Shown here one piece after another: positions 26,797 to 34,616 of a stretch of DNA of 64,000 bases. A model generated the notes under the pieces. It worked only from the letters and a program-made list of their open reading frames with translations. It was not told the DNA's origin and did not search any database. Position numbers and translations under genes: made by a program. Source of the stretch: Burkholderia contaminans. GTDB lineage: Bacteria > Pseudomonadota > Gammaproteobacteria > Burkholderiales > Burkholderiaceae. Position 1 is the first letter of the stretch. The number at the start of each line of letters is the position of its first letter. The DNA is taken from assembly GCF_029633825.1 (NCBI RefSeq), contig NZ_CP090643.1, forward strand, positions 1 through 64,000. Reading direction: 5' to 3'.

Positions 26797-26835
26797 GGTG
26801 TATGCCTCTTGCCAACGAATGGCGGATAGAAAGGC
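26794..26835 (-). promoter_or_regulatory. Shine-Dalgarno-sequestering nested hairpin leader (primase)
   Basis: On the minus strand GCCTTT (26835-26830) pairs with AGAGGC (26809-26804), covering the ribosome site (one G-U pair). Inner hairpin GCCA/TGGC at 26811-26823, bulge TCTATCC. Confidence 0.6.
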
Positions 26836-26854
26836 TGAAGACTCACCATGAGCC

Positions 26855-26924
26855 TTCCTGATGGATGCCGAGGCGCACATCAGGAAAGCCCCCGTAGGGG
26901 CGATCCGCGGTCGAACCAGACCGC
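26855..26924. repeat. Three consecutive hairpins between ssb and primase genes
   Basis: TTCCTGATG/CATCAGGAA (26855-26886), GCCCC/GGGGC (26888-26901) and GCGGTC/GACCGC (26907-26924) follow the ssb stop on the minus strand. None has a U-run directly behind it. They may end or process the ssb transcript. Confidence 0.5.
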
Positions 26925-26977
26925 TCTCATTCTGACCGGTTTTTACCAGCGAAAAAATTACTTAGGATTCCATGTGG

Positions 26978-27523
26978 TTAGAACGGTATATCATCGTCCA
27001 TCTCATCGAATCCACCAGGAATGCCGCTTGTCGACGGTCGGATCCCCTGCTGCGATGCGGCACCCCCACGTGACTGCCGAGCGTAGTCACCGCTTGCCGG
27101 CTGTTGCTGTCGCGTGGAACGCGATGAACCGCGCTCGCTGCCGCCGTAGCCGCCATCATGGTCCCCGTCGCTTTCGCGTTGGTTGTTCGGGCGGCCGCCG
27201 AGCATCTGCATTTGGTCAGCGACAATCTCGGTCGAGTAGCGATCCTGGCCGTCTTGCCCCTGCCATTTCCGCGTGCGGATGCGGCCTTCGATGTAGACGG
27301 AAGATCCCTTTTTCAGATACTGGCTGACGATCTCCGCAAGGCGGCCAAAGAAGGCGACACGATGCCACTCGGTGATCTCTTTGAAGTCGCCTGATGCTTT
27401 GTCCTTGTAGCGATCGGTCGTCGCGAGACGAATGTTCGCGACCGCGTCGCCGCTCGGCAGATGTCGCACTTCCGGATCTGCGCCGAGATTGCCGACGAGG
27501 ATCACTTTGTTCACTGATGCCAT
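26978..27523 (-). CDS. ssb: Single-stranded DNA-binding protein
   Basis: The first ~110 residues are a standard bacterial SSB OB-fold (start [43 protein letters not shown]). A Gly/Ser/Gln/Arg-rich linker leads to the acidic tip DDDIPF that docks replication and repair partners. At 181 residues it has normal length. GGAGGAG precedes ATG 27523. The leader has a 6-bp hairpin GGTCTC/GAGACC (27537-27552); its CTCCA can alternatively pair with the TGGAG of the ribosome site, so two mutually exclusive folds are possible. It coats single-stranded DNA during replication and repair, and likely serves the element together with the adjacent primase. Confidence 0.97.
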   Translation of the reverse strand: MASVNKVILVGNLGADPEVRHLPSGDAVANIRLATTDRYKDKASGDFKEITEWHRVAFFGRLAEIVSQYLKKGSSVYIEGRIRTRKWQGQDGQDRYSTEIVADQMQMLGGRPNNQRESDGDHDGGYGGSERGSSRSTRQQQPASGDYARQSRGGAASQQGIRPSTSGIPGGFDEMDDDIPF

Positions 27524-27573
27524 GCCACTCCTCCATGGTCTCTCTGGAGACCGCGCGTAAGCCTTCCTTAGTC

Positions 27574-27602
27574 GAACCGGGCAGCGGATGCTGCGCCGGT
27601 TC
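27574..27602. repeat. Long palindrome upstream of ssb
   Basis: GAACCGG-GCAGC / GCTGC-CCGGTTC form a 12-bp stem with one bulged base and a 4-base loop. It follows the stop of the gene at 27626 (minus strand) and precedes the ssb leader. No U-run. Confidence 0.55.
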
Positions 27603-27625
27603 CTCCAGTACTTCTTCCGAAACGA

Positions 27626-28807
27626 CTATCGACGTGCTCTGTCGACAACTTGAAAGTCATAGATGTTGCGCTGCTTTCCCGTGCGGACCCCCGCTCTGGT
27701 TACCCAGAACTGTTGCCTGCCACGTTTCAAACTGATGGTGTCGCCGAGGCGAACCATATTGTTCTCAACATGTTGGGCGAGTTCATAGCCTCTGAACTGT
27801 TGCTCATCGCCGTTTCCATCTTTCAATGTGATCGCGTAGATCTGATACGGCTTCTTCTTCTCCGGCCTCACTACGACCTCGCCGAGAGTTACGACCTTTC
27901 CAACGGCACGACGAGCGCCTCGAAAGTCAACCGGCCCTTCCTCGAGCTCGTCGCCTCCTGACGCGCGCGTATCCGGTAGAGGTGGCGGCGGATCGCGCTG
28001 GATCGGTGGTTGAGCGCGCGGTGCGGCTACGCTTTCAGCTTCCGCTACCGGAGGGGCCTCCGACGTCGGACGGTGATTCGATGCTTCTGAACTGAGTTCG
28101 TCGAAACACGGAATGTCCATCCAGTTGGGGGCTTCCTCGTCGACCAGCGGCGCCGGGCCTGGCCCCCGTGAAGGAGGCTCGGTCCGTTGCGCCGGTGTCG
28201 GCTCAGTCGTCTCCGACTGCGTTACGGGCCGCGACTCAGTCTTTCGACCGGGCCCGCGTCGCCGCGCTGCAGCCAACTCCCTGCGGGTGAACTCGATCGC
28301 TTCTTCCAGAGTGAATGCGACCCCTTCGCTTGCGGCCATGCTGCGAGTGAACGCGGAAAGCGGCCTGCGCACCCGGCCGAGCTCGAGGCGTTGGATCTCG
28401 TTCTCCGCGAGATACACGGAGAAGCGATATTGCTTGCCTGAGAGATCCGCGATCGCGTGCCGGTCGGCAACTCGAATCGAGGGCTTCTTCTGCCAGATCG
28501 TCTCCTTCACCTCCGCGGCGGCCGCCGTAGGCGCAGGACGTTCACCGGTCGAGCGTCGAATGACGCGCGCCGGCGGTTCGTCCGCTGCATCCTTCAGCTT
28601 CGAAGGAGCTGGCTCAGTGCGCACCGTGGCCTCTGCTTGCTTTGGCTGGCTCACTGCCATCCTCTCGGTCCTGAGCGAACGAACAATGCCACGGAGGGCG
28701 ATGAACGTCAGCTTCAGTACCTTAAAGACGACCAGCAATCCGACCGGCAGCACGTTCAAGACCCCAATATGCGGGTCCGTCACGCGCGTGTTGGTGCTTT
28801 CTGTCAT
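27626..28807 (-). CDS. Unknown membrane-anchored protein with C-terminal relaxase-tail-like domain, 393 aa
   Basis: One hydrophobic segment (~15-40, VLPVGLLVVFKVLKLTFIAL) near the N-terminus would anchor it in the inner membrane. A Pro/Glu-rich, low-complexity middle (~55-110 and 205-285) separates a small folded domain (~115-195) from a C-terminal beta domain (~300-390). That last domain (GKVVTLGEVVV, then YELAQHV and LGDTISLKRG) is reminiscent of the small domain found at the C-terminus of many plasmid relaxases and polyvalent proteins. GGAGG stands ahead of ATG 28807, which overlaps the stop of the upstream gene by four bases, so the two are coupled. Function unknown; a DNA-associated role at the membrane is speculative. 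Confidence 0.5.
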   Translation of the reverse strand: MTESTNTRVTDPHIGVLNVLPVGLLVVFKVLKLTFIALRGIVRSLRTERMAVSQPKQAEATVRTEPAPSKLKDAADEPPARVIRRSTGERPAPTAAAAEVKETIWQKKPSIRVADRHAIADLSGKQYRFSVYLAENEIQRLELGRVRRPLSAFTRSMAASEGVAFTLEEAIEFTRRELAAARRRGPGRKTESRPVTQSETTEPTPAQRTEPPSRGPGPAPLVDEEAPNWMDIPCFDELSSEASNHRPTSEAPPVAEAESVAAPRAQPPIQRDPPPPLPDTRASGGDELEEGPVDFRGARRAVGKVVTLGEVVVRPEKKKPYQIYAITLKDGNGDEQQFRGYELAQHVENNMVRLGDTISLKRGRQQFWVTRAGVRTGKQRNIYDFQVVDRARR

Positions 28808-29580
28808 TGATTCCTCCAGCCAGTTACATCGACGTAGTCTTCGAGCTTTCGCTCACATTTGAGCAAAAAGCCGTCGTTTCCCAGGGCTTGGATCGTACGG
28901 AGCAATCCGCCGAAATGGCCGTGGAGACAGCGAGCCGCGACTCGCCTGATCCACTCGGCATCCCAACCCAACCGTTCGCAGACGAAATCAAACGGCACCA
29001 GTACGTCGACTACAATGGCGCCATCAATGACCTGCTCGGGGCACGCGGATTGAAACGCGTAGATCCACTGCATGGCGTCGTAGATGCGTAGCTCGTCCTG
29101 GTCCTTTCCCTCGAAACCGAAGAGATCCGGGCCAGTGTCCGCGACGACATTTCGACGCTTGACGATTGCTCGTAGGTCGTTCCACATCAGGTTGCCCATC
29201 AACTTACACATCACCAGTTCGGGACCATCCGTCTCCTCAATGCGGCAAAGGAGGTTTTCGAATGAACCGGCGACTTGTGTGTCGTCTATGTCATCGTCAC
29301 CGGCAACCTCCGTGCGACGAATCGTCGGTTGGAGGTCAGTCGGCGTCGCCTTTTCGTACATGCGCCGGCGTGCGTCACGCATTAGCACGTCCCACACACT
29401 CTGCGCTGCCTTTACGACGCGCGGAACACTCCCACGTTTCACCGATTTGCCGAGCGGACGATCAGCGAGCTCTTCCGTTTCGTTGCCCGGCCACACGTCA
29501 ACCAGTGGACACGGATCGACGATGGGGGACAACGCCACCGACGGGGGAGCCGCTACGTCTCCAAACAATTCCAGGTTCAT
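28804..29580 (-). CDS. Unknown soluble protein, 258 aa
   Basis: ATG 29580 has GGGGAAG and the common nested leader; the frame to 29646 would read through that leader. The protein is acidic and mostly helical, with a conserved-looking central stretch (VMCKLMGNLMWNDLRA) and a C-terminal helical domain. No signal peptide or catalytic motif. Its stop overlaps the start of the 393-aa membrane-anchored gene (coupled pair), so the two products may work together. Confidence 0.55.
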   Translation of the reverse strand: MNLELFGDVAAPPSVALSPIVDPCPLVDVWPGNETEELADRPLGKSVKRGSVPRVVKAAQSVWDVLMRDARRRMYEKATPTDLQPTIRRTEVAGDDDIDDTQVAGSFENLLCRIEETDGPELVMCKLMGNLMWNDLRAIVKRRNVVADTGPDLFGFEGKDQDELRIYDAMQWIYAFQSACPEQVIDGAIVVDVLVPFDFVCERLGWDAEWIRRVAARCLHGHFGGLLRTIQALGNDGFLLKCERKLEDYVDVTGWRNQ

Positions 29581-29624
29581 GATGCTTCCCCTATGCCTCA
29601 GAAAGGCCGAATAAAACTGGGAAG
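29578..29624 (-). promoter_or_regulatory. Shine-Dalgarno-sequestering nested hairpin leader
   Basis: On the minus strand CTTCCC (29624-29619) pairs with GGGAAG (29590-29585) at the ribosome site. Bulge AGTTTTATTCG, then inner hairpin GCCT/AGGC (29595-29607). Confidence 0.7.
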
Positions 29625-29660
29625 CGAGGCCGGAGCCTTTCCCCAACCGAGTGGCTGGGG

Positions 29661-29680
29661 AAAAACCCGGGAGGGTTTTT
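29661..29680. terminator. Bidirectional terminator after the Rad50-like gene
   Basis: AAAAACCC (29661-29668) and GGGTTTTT (29673-29680) form a stem with U-runs in both directions, directly after the stop at 29691 on the minus strand. A second TTTCCCCA/TGGGGAAA stem lies beside it. Confidence 0.8.
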
Positions 29681-29690
29681 CGAGGGAGGC

Positions 29691-32117
29691 TTAAAGATCG
29701 GCTACGTTAATCACGTAGTCGGCCAACCCTTGGATTTCTTTGGAATGGGTCACGAAATACTCTCGCGAGTACTTCCCGCGCTCGATGACGCGACGCTTCA
29801 GAAGCACAAGCTGGCGCTTCTTTTCTTCGTCAAGCTGACCATCCGTCTCATCAGAGAACAGCGTGTCGGATCGGAATCCCGACGCACCCGCTAGATAGAG
29901 CGCAACAGCACGCATCAAGCAGTCGTTCACGTAGACGCCCTGCCCGCAACTTAAGCGTTGGACGGGCTTCTCTCTACCATCGTCTCCGTCCAGGACCATG
30001 ACCTCAAATCCTTCGCGCAGAGCACCAGAGCGCAGAGTTCGTTGCGTTTCAAAGCGCACCGAAAACCGTCCTCCGTAGCAGATGCCCAGAAGGTCATTTG
30101 CGATTTCCGCAATTCCAGGTCCAGCGTCGTCAATCGAGAAAGCGACCAGGCCGTCACGTCCAAGTGCTTGGGACGCGAGTTCCCAGTTCTCGATCTCCTG
30201 TCCCAGCCTATCGGCGGCGTGTTGTAGAGGTCCAAGTTCTGCTACCCCAGCATCCGCTCGACCGATGCGTTCGTGCACCTTGAGGGACTCGGACCGCAAC
30301 CGCGCGATCTCGTGCCCGACTCGATGCACCTGTGCCTGAGCTTCCGAAAGAGCCTTCTCGGCGCTTTCACGGACGGAGGCGTCTGCACTTGCCGGCAACT
30401 TCAGTAGATGGGCTTGGTAGCCCGCCACGGAGCGTTGGCACGCTTGCTGAACCTGCTCGATTGAGGCCTCTAGGGACTTCGTGACTGACTCGATCTCTGC
30501 CTTGGTGACTGGGCGACGAGCCACGAGGTTGTTCAGCGATGACTTCCTCGAGTTAAGGAATTGGACAATCCCAGCACGAGACGCCTTCGCGTCATCGACC
30601 AATTGCGACCGCGACGCGACTGGAGCGATGCGATCCAAACTTCGAATCACTGCCTCCAAATCATGGACTACTGTCGCATCCTGAGATTCGAGAGCGTCGA
30701 GCTTGCCTACTTCAACGCCAGCTGCCCTAAGCTCGCTATTGATCGCAGCGTACTGCCTGCGGTGGTTGGCCAGGATGACTGAGACTTCGGTCAACCGTTC
30801 CCGCGCGTCACGAGCATCCTTCAGCAGTTCACACCTGGCGGCGAGATTCTGTCCAGCGCACGGCACGCGGTCTGCTAGCCCGGCTACTGTCTTCAGGTGC
30901 GCTATGCGCTCACCTGCGGACTTCCCTTCCGTTGCGACCTTGGCAAGATCCACCGAGAGCCCCATTGCCTTCGTCCGGTACGGGCGAAGGGAGACGACTT
31001 GCTGACGGATGCCATCGAGACGGCCGGTCAATTCCACTCGTCTGGACTGCAGCGGGCCGACTTGGCCAACGGCGTCGCGAACAACCTTCTCTTCAGCAAT
31101 TCGCGAGTCGATCACCAGCAGCCTTGCCTCGGCGTCCGAGATCTCGTTCTGAAGCGTTTGAATGGCTACTTCCGCTTCTGCCTCTCGTTGCTGGTGGGAG
31201 GCAACCTGTTTGGCGGCGACACCTCGAAGTTCTGACACGCGGGCGGTGGCCCGGTGACTCTCGCTTTCGATAAGGTCGAGCAACTGCTTGCGTTGCGCCT
31301 CTGCTTGCAGGGCACCGGCTGCCTCGGACTCGAGCTGTACGATCCGCGCCCGGGCTTGTTGTAACCCATGCTCTGCCCGAGCAAGCGCCGCCTCCTGCAC
31401 CTGGGTTTCACCAACCAGGCGGCGGGCCTCTTCCCTTGCAGTAGCGGCGGCCGCTCGGATTTCCGCGCCGTCCCGGATGCGCGCCTGAACGTCTGCAAGC
31501 GTATCGCGGAGAAGGTTGGCAACCTCGCCAGCGGTGGCACTGTCACGAAGAAGCTCGTCGTGGCCCAGCCATGCGCTAAGAAGGGACTTCACATCAGCGT
31601 GCTCATAGTCGCCCAGGAGCTTTCGACGCTGCGCCGCAAAGTGCGTTGTGAAGAATACTTCCGGCCGGCCGAGGATCACTTCGATGCAACGATCGTAGAC
31701 AGCGGCGCTACCGTCTGCGGTGGTGCCATCCAACAGCACTACCGGCACCCAGTTGTCGCCGTCCTTGCGATGGAGGAAGGCCTGCTGCGTTCGAGTCTTC
31801 CCGGTGACACGAAAGACGAGGTCAGAACGGTATGTGACACCATCGTGCGACCAGTCGAGTTGCTTCTGTGCGAGGGGTTCCGCAATCTCGTCCCAATACG
31901 AAAACGAAGTTGGCCTGAGTCCGACACACCGAGATGGCATGAGTCGGTACGGATGCAGGTTATCCAGGACCGTCGTCTTCCCCTGCCCGGTCATGCCCAC
32001 CAGTGCAACAAGCGTTGCCCATTCGGGAATGACCGACAGATCAAGGGTGATTTGAGATTTTCCACATCCGGAAAGAATCCCGGCGAACCCCCTCAAAAAC
32101 AGCCATGAGGGTTGCAT
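29691..32117 (-). CDS. Rad50/SbcC-like ATPase, 808 aa
   Basis: ABC-type ATPase halves flank a long coiled coil. Walker A is GMTGQGKTT (41-49). The C-terminal half has the signature LSCGQG (722-727, normally LSGGQ), Walker B LFSDETDGQ (753-761) and the switch His in VTHSKE (~791). Coiled coil spans ~200-640. At its tip C420 and C429 (PCAGQNLAARC) replace the usual C-x-x-C zinc hook with a wider spacing. Rad50-type proteins tether DNA ends and drive the nuclease Mre11; an Mre11-like gene lies at 34501-35850 on the same strand. The protein is shorter than E. coli SbcC (~1050 aa), as in phage gp46-type enzymes. ATG 32117 follows GGAG in the common leader. Confidence 0.85.
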   Translation of the reverse strand: MQPSWLFLRGFAGILSGCGKSQITLDLSVIPEWATLVALVGMTGQGKTTVLDNLHPYRLMPSRCVGLRPTSFSYWDEIAEPLAQKQLDWSHDGVTYRSDLVFRVTGKTRTQQAFLHRKDGDNWVPVVLLDGTTADGSAAVYDRCIEVILGRPEVFFTTHFAAQRRKLLGDYEHADVKSLLSAWLGHDELLRDSATAGEVANLLRDTLADVQARIRDGAEIRAAAATAREEARRLVGETQVQEAALARAEHGLQQARARIVQLESEAAGALQAEAQRKQLLDLIESESHRATARVSELRGVAAKQVASHQQREAEAEVAIQTLQNEISDAEARLLVIDSRIAEEKVVRDAVGQVGPLQSRRVELTGRLDGIRQQVVSLRPYRTKAMGLSVDLAKVATEGKSAGERIAHLKTVAGLADRVPCAGQNLAARCELLKDARDARERLTEVSVILANHRRQYAAINSELRAAGVEVGKLDALESQDATVVHDLEAVIRSLDRIAPVASRSQLVDDAKASRAGIVQFLNSRKSSLNNLVARRPVTKAEIESVTKSLEASIEQVQQACQRSVAGYQAHLLKLPASADASVRESAEKALSEAQAQVHRVGHEIARLRSESLKVHERIGRADAGVAELGPLQHAADRLGQEIENWELASQALGRDGLVAFSIDDAGPGIAEIANDLLGICYGGRFSVRFETQRTLRSGALREGFEVMVLDGDDGREKPVQRLSCGQGVYVNDCLMRAVALYLAGASGFRSDTLFSDETDGQLDEEKKRQLVLLKRRVIERGKYSREYFVTHSKEIQGLADYVINVADL

Positions 32118-32155
32118 TTGCGATCTCCATGCCGCGGCGCGGCTATTCAGAAATC
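32115..32155 (-). promoter_or_regulatory. Shine-Dalgarno-sequestering nested hairpin leader (Rad50-like gene)
   Basis: On the minus strand GATTTCT (32155-32149) pairs with GGAGATC (32128-32122) with two G-U pairs. Inner hairpin GCCGC/GCGGC at 32131-32143. Confidence 0.6.
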
Positions 32156-32335
32156 AGCGTGGTGTGCTTCCGATGGGATCGACGCAGAACCATCGCGCAT
32201 GCCCTGGAGCATGGGGAATTGGCTTCTGCGATTTGTCATGATTGCCGCCAGCGCGGCCGTATGTCGCTAACGATACACGAGGTTGGATCTGGCTTGCAAG
32301 GAACCGGCCTAGGTAGCGACGCTAGCCGACCGAAA

Positions 32336-32349
32336 GCGCCTTTCGGCGC
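32336..32349 (-). terminator. Hairpin after the 155-aa gene
   Basis: On the minus strand GCGCC-GAAA-GGCGC (32349-32336) has a GNRA tetraloop and is followed by TTTC. It begins 15 bases after the stop at 32364. Confidence 0.5.
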
Positions 32350-32363
32350 TGCGGTTTCCGCCG

Positions 32364-32831
32364 TCAAGCTAGCGTATGCTTCACCGGTTGGCCGTCGATG
32401 AGGTAGACGGCAGTAGTTTCCTTGTACGTATGATCGCCCGCGTCGTCACTTGCGAGGCATCGCGCATCATCAAGGGTTTTGGCAGACACGCGAACAACTC
32501 GCGAGCCGAAACTGACGCGCGTGACGCGCATCTCGAACTCCTGCTCTGGAATGTCGCCGCCCGCAATCTCAGTCACCTCGACGGCGGCAATTGTGCCAAC
32601 GACCTCGATCTTGATGGTCTGGGGATCAGGGATTTCGATGAGCCGGAAACTGACATTGGAGAGGCCAGTGTCCTCCCCGGTAACCATCTCAGCGAGCCAG
32701 CCCTGGAGATCGGTACCGGACATCGCGAAGATGTCCTCGAAGTCCGCTTCGATAACCGCGACGACTCGGTTGTCAGCGGAGATGGGGACGATTTCCCCAT
32801 TTGGGAACTGGACATATCGGCTATTGCACAT
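32364..32831 (-). CDS. Unknown beta-rich protein, 155 aa
   Basis: ATG 32831 follows AGGAG within the common leader. The protein is acidic and beta-rich, with regularly alternating hydrophobic residues (VVAVIEADFEDI, IKIEVVGTIAAVEVTEI). No signal peptide, membrane helix or catalytic pattern is seen. It is an independent unit between its own leader and a hairpin, upstream of the Rad50-like gene. Function unknown. Confidence 0.6.
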   Translation of the reverse strand: MCNSRYVQFPNGEIVPISADNRVVAVIEADFEDIFAMSGTDLQGWLAEMVTGEDTGLSNVSFRLIEIPDPQTIKIEVVGTIAAVEVTEIAGGDIPEQEFEMRVTRVSFGSRVVRVSAKTLDDARCLASDDAGDHTYKETTAVYLIDGQPVKHTLA

Positions 32832-32874
32832 TCATGGTTCTCCTCTTGCCCGTCAGGGCGGTGATAAAGGAGGA
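32829..32874 (-). promoter_or_regulatory. Shine-Dalgarno-sequestering nested hairpin leader
   Basis: On the minus strand TCCTCCT (32874-32868) pairs with AAGAGGA (32847-32841) with one G-U pair, burying the ribosome site. Inner hairpin GCCC/GGGC (32848-32859) stacks directly on it; bulge TTATCACC. Confidence 0.75.
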
Positions 32875-32976
32875 CTGCGGCTGTGGCGAGGGCGCTACCT
32901 CGGCACAGCTGCAAGGTGTGCTGGTGGGAGGAATCGAAAGCCCCTTTAAAGAGGGACTTTCGATCTGTTGCGTGGT

Positions 32977-33129
32977 TCAGCTCAGTTCCTCGACCTTGAT
33001 GCAGACCCAGGAGCCGTCAACAAACACTTCCGTGAGCTTGCAACCGTTGAGGTGGATTACGGAACGCAGCGGCGTCGTGCTGATGATCTGACGGGCCGGC
33101 GTGTTGCGGATTTGATTTTGCGAATTCAT
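32977..33129 (-). CDS. Unknown 50-aa protein
   Basis: ATG 33129 follows AGAGGA at good spacing within the common leader; the frame to 33171 lacks a ribosome site. The peptide starts with a polar, Gln/Asn-rich segment and ends in a small beta-rich unit (LTEVFVDGSWVCIKVEEL). The presence of a full leader supports it as a real gene. Function unknown. Confidence 0.55.
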   Translation of the reverse strand: MNSQNQIRNTPARQIISTTPLRSVIHLNGCKLTEVFVDGSWVCIKVEELS

Positions 33130-33168
33130 CGATGTCCTCTTAGCTGCCTGAAAGGCGTAGAAAAGAGG
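33127..33168 (-). promoter_or_regulatory. Shine-Dalgarno-sequestering nested hairpin leader
   Basis: On the minus strand CCTCTT (33168-33163) pairs perfectly with AAGAGG (33141-33136). Bulge TTCTAC, inner hairpin GCCT/AGGC (33146-33156). Confidence 0.75.
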
Positions 33169-33310
33169 CAATCGCTACAGGTCGGAGCGATTTTCATGAG
33201 CCGCAAGGGCACAGGAAAATCGAATAGGCTTCAACCCCGAGATTCGTTGAGAAGGACGCAGGCGGATGCGCGTCTAGTGCATTTCGAAGTTGGTCGGTCG
33301 GCGGTGAGGT

Positions 33311-33350
33311 TCGTACAAGGCGAGCCGGAAATCCGGTCTGCCTTGTACGA
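33311..33350. repeat. Long palindrome with nested hairpin
   Basis: TCGTACAAGGC (33311-33321) and its exact complement (33340-33350) enclose a second stem CCGG/CCGG (33325-33336). It follows the stop at 33361 on the minus strand and lies upstream of the leader of the 50-aa gene. Confidence 0.65.
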
Positions 33351-33360
33351 GTTGCCAGGC

Positions 33361-33699
33361 CTACTGAGCGAGGCGCGGGCCATTGCTGGTTGCCACGATC
33401 TTCACGGTAGCGCCAATTGCAGGTTGATGGTCGTTGTCGACGGTGACTTTATACCAGAGCCCATCGTCACCACGCACTCCGACCTCGACAGGGCCAGGAG
33501 TGGTTGCACAGACGACGAGGTCCGGGAAGCTCGAATTGGACGTAGGTGCGAGGCTAACGCGCACGACGGTACCAGAAACGCGCTTCGAATTATCTTGATT
33601 GACTTGTTGTGCGATGGCGTTGCCACACATGATGGCGCCGGCTGCAGCGATGAAAACTGCGATTCCGGTACGGATGTTGCGCTTGAGGTTGGCGTTCAT
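33361..33699 (-). CDS. Small exported protein, 112 aa
   Basis: Residues 1-30 are a signal peptide (basic start, hydrophobic AVFIAAAGAIMCGNAIA, cleavage after A-I-A). The mature ~80 residues are a compact beta domain of OB/SH3-like appearance (VSGTVVRVSLAP, KVTVDNDHQPAIGATVKIVA). ATG 33699 follows GGGAGC in the common leader. Likely periplasmic; function unknown. Confidence 0.65.
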   Translation of the reverse strand: MNANLKRNIRTGIAVFIAAAGAIMCGNAIAQQVNQDNSKRVSGTVVRVSLAPTSNSSFPDLVVCATTPGPVEVGVRGDDGLWYKVTVDNDHQPAIGATVKIVATSNGPRLAQ

Positions 33700-33740
33700 G
33701 ATGAGCTCCCGAATGCCTAAAGAGGCGATTGAAAAGGAGC
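33697..33740 (-). promoter_or_regulatory. Shine-Dalgarno-sequestering nested hairpin leader
   Basis: On the minus strand GCTCC (33740-33736) pairs with GGAGC (33709-33705). Bulge TTTTCAATC, inner hairpin GCCT/AGGC (33715-33726). Confidence 0.7.
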
Positions 33741-33896
33741 GAGCGCGGGACGCTCAGCTTAGGCAAGTACCTTAGCAAAACACACCCGACTTCATGAAAC
33801 GAATGCAGAGATTGATGCCTGAAGAGAATGCCGATCGAACGGCTGGAGAAAGTCTATCAGAAACGACGAGAGGCGATCAAGGTGAAACATCGACCA

Positions 33897-33915
33897 CCCC
33901 CCCTTTAAGGGGGGG
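33897..33915. terminator. C7/G7 palindrome after the nuclease gene
   Basis: CCCCCCC (33897-33903), TTTAA, GGGGGGG (33909-33915), following the stop at 33942 on the minus strand. Very stable hairpin without a U-run. Confidence 0.5.
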
Positions 33916-33941
33916 CGGTTCGACATTGAGTTGAAGTTGAG

Positions 33942-34616
33942 TTACGACGCCGGGTCCGATTCGCGCCAGAGGCGTTGCCATGCTCCGGTAAATGTGGCGG
34001 CCATCTGCGGCGAGTTTCGGAACACACACGCGTTCTCAGCGTGCTGTTCCGACGCGGCTGCCTTCGTAAAGTTGAAACTACCGGTTTCGACTGCGGTTCC
34101 GTCTAGCACCAGAAACTTGTGGTGCAGCATCTGCAGACGATTGTCGAACCGGACAGCGACCCCGCTTTCCATCAGCATTCGAACCTTTGAGGCTGGCTTG
34201 CGATTCTCAGTGGCATCTGCCACGACTGCAACCTTCACGCCTCGGTCATGCGCAGCGATGAGTGCTCGTGCGATGGGTAGGGACGTGAAAGCGTAAGCCG
34301 CCACGAGGATCGTTGCGTCATTCCCAGGGCGCGTCCGGACCTCGTTGATCGCTCGGATCACACGGGAACTCGCGCCGCCTTCCGGCGAGAAGCCGCAGTC
34401 CCACGTCGCCCCGGGTTCAAACGCATGTTGCTCAGATACTCCTTCGCCAACGTCACTCTGGTACTTCGCGCGAGTGAAGTGGTTTACCTGCTTCGGAGCC
34501 CTAGTGAGCAAGTGCTCGACCGGACGTAGGAGCGAGTCCAGAGTCTGCGCCTGCGCGGGAACCCATGACATTGCCAGTGCCATCGCGATGGTCACGAGAG
34601 AGACTTTCTGCTTCAT
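33942..34616 (-). CDS. Secreted phospholipase D-type nuclease (Nuc family)
   Basis: Residues 1-23 are a signal peptide ending A-Q-A. The single HKD motif HHKFLVLDG (165-173; His166, Lys167, Asp172), followed by the GSFNFT block (179-184), identifies a PLD-superfamily endonuclease like Nuc of IncN plasmid pKM101, which acts as a dimer in the periplasm. ATG 34616 follows AAGGA. Unlike its neighbours, it lacks the nested hairpin leader. Its first 116 bases overlap the 3' end of the Mre11-like gene in another frame. Plasmid-borne Nuc proteins accompany conjugative systems; a role in degrading incoming or extracellular DNA is inferred. Confidence 0.85.
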   Translation of the reverse strand: MKQKVSLVTIAMALAMSWVPAQAQTLDSLLRPVEHLLTRAPKQVNHFTRAKYQSDVGEGVSEQHAFEPGATWDCGFSPEGGASSRVIRAINEVRTRPGNDATILVAAYAFTSLPIARALIAAHDRGVKVAVVADATENRKPASKVRMLMESGVAVRFDNRLQMLHHKFLVLDGTAVETGSFNFTKAAASEQHAENACVFRNSPQMAATFTGAWQRLWRESDPAS

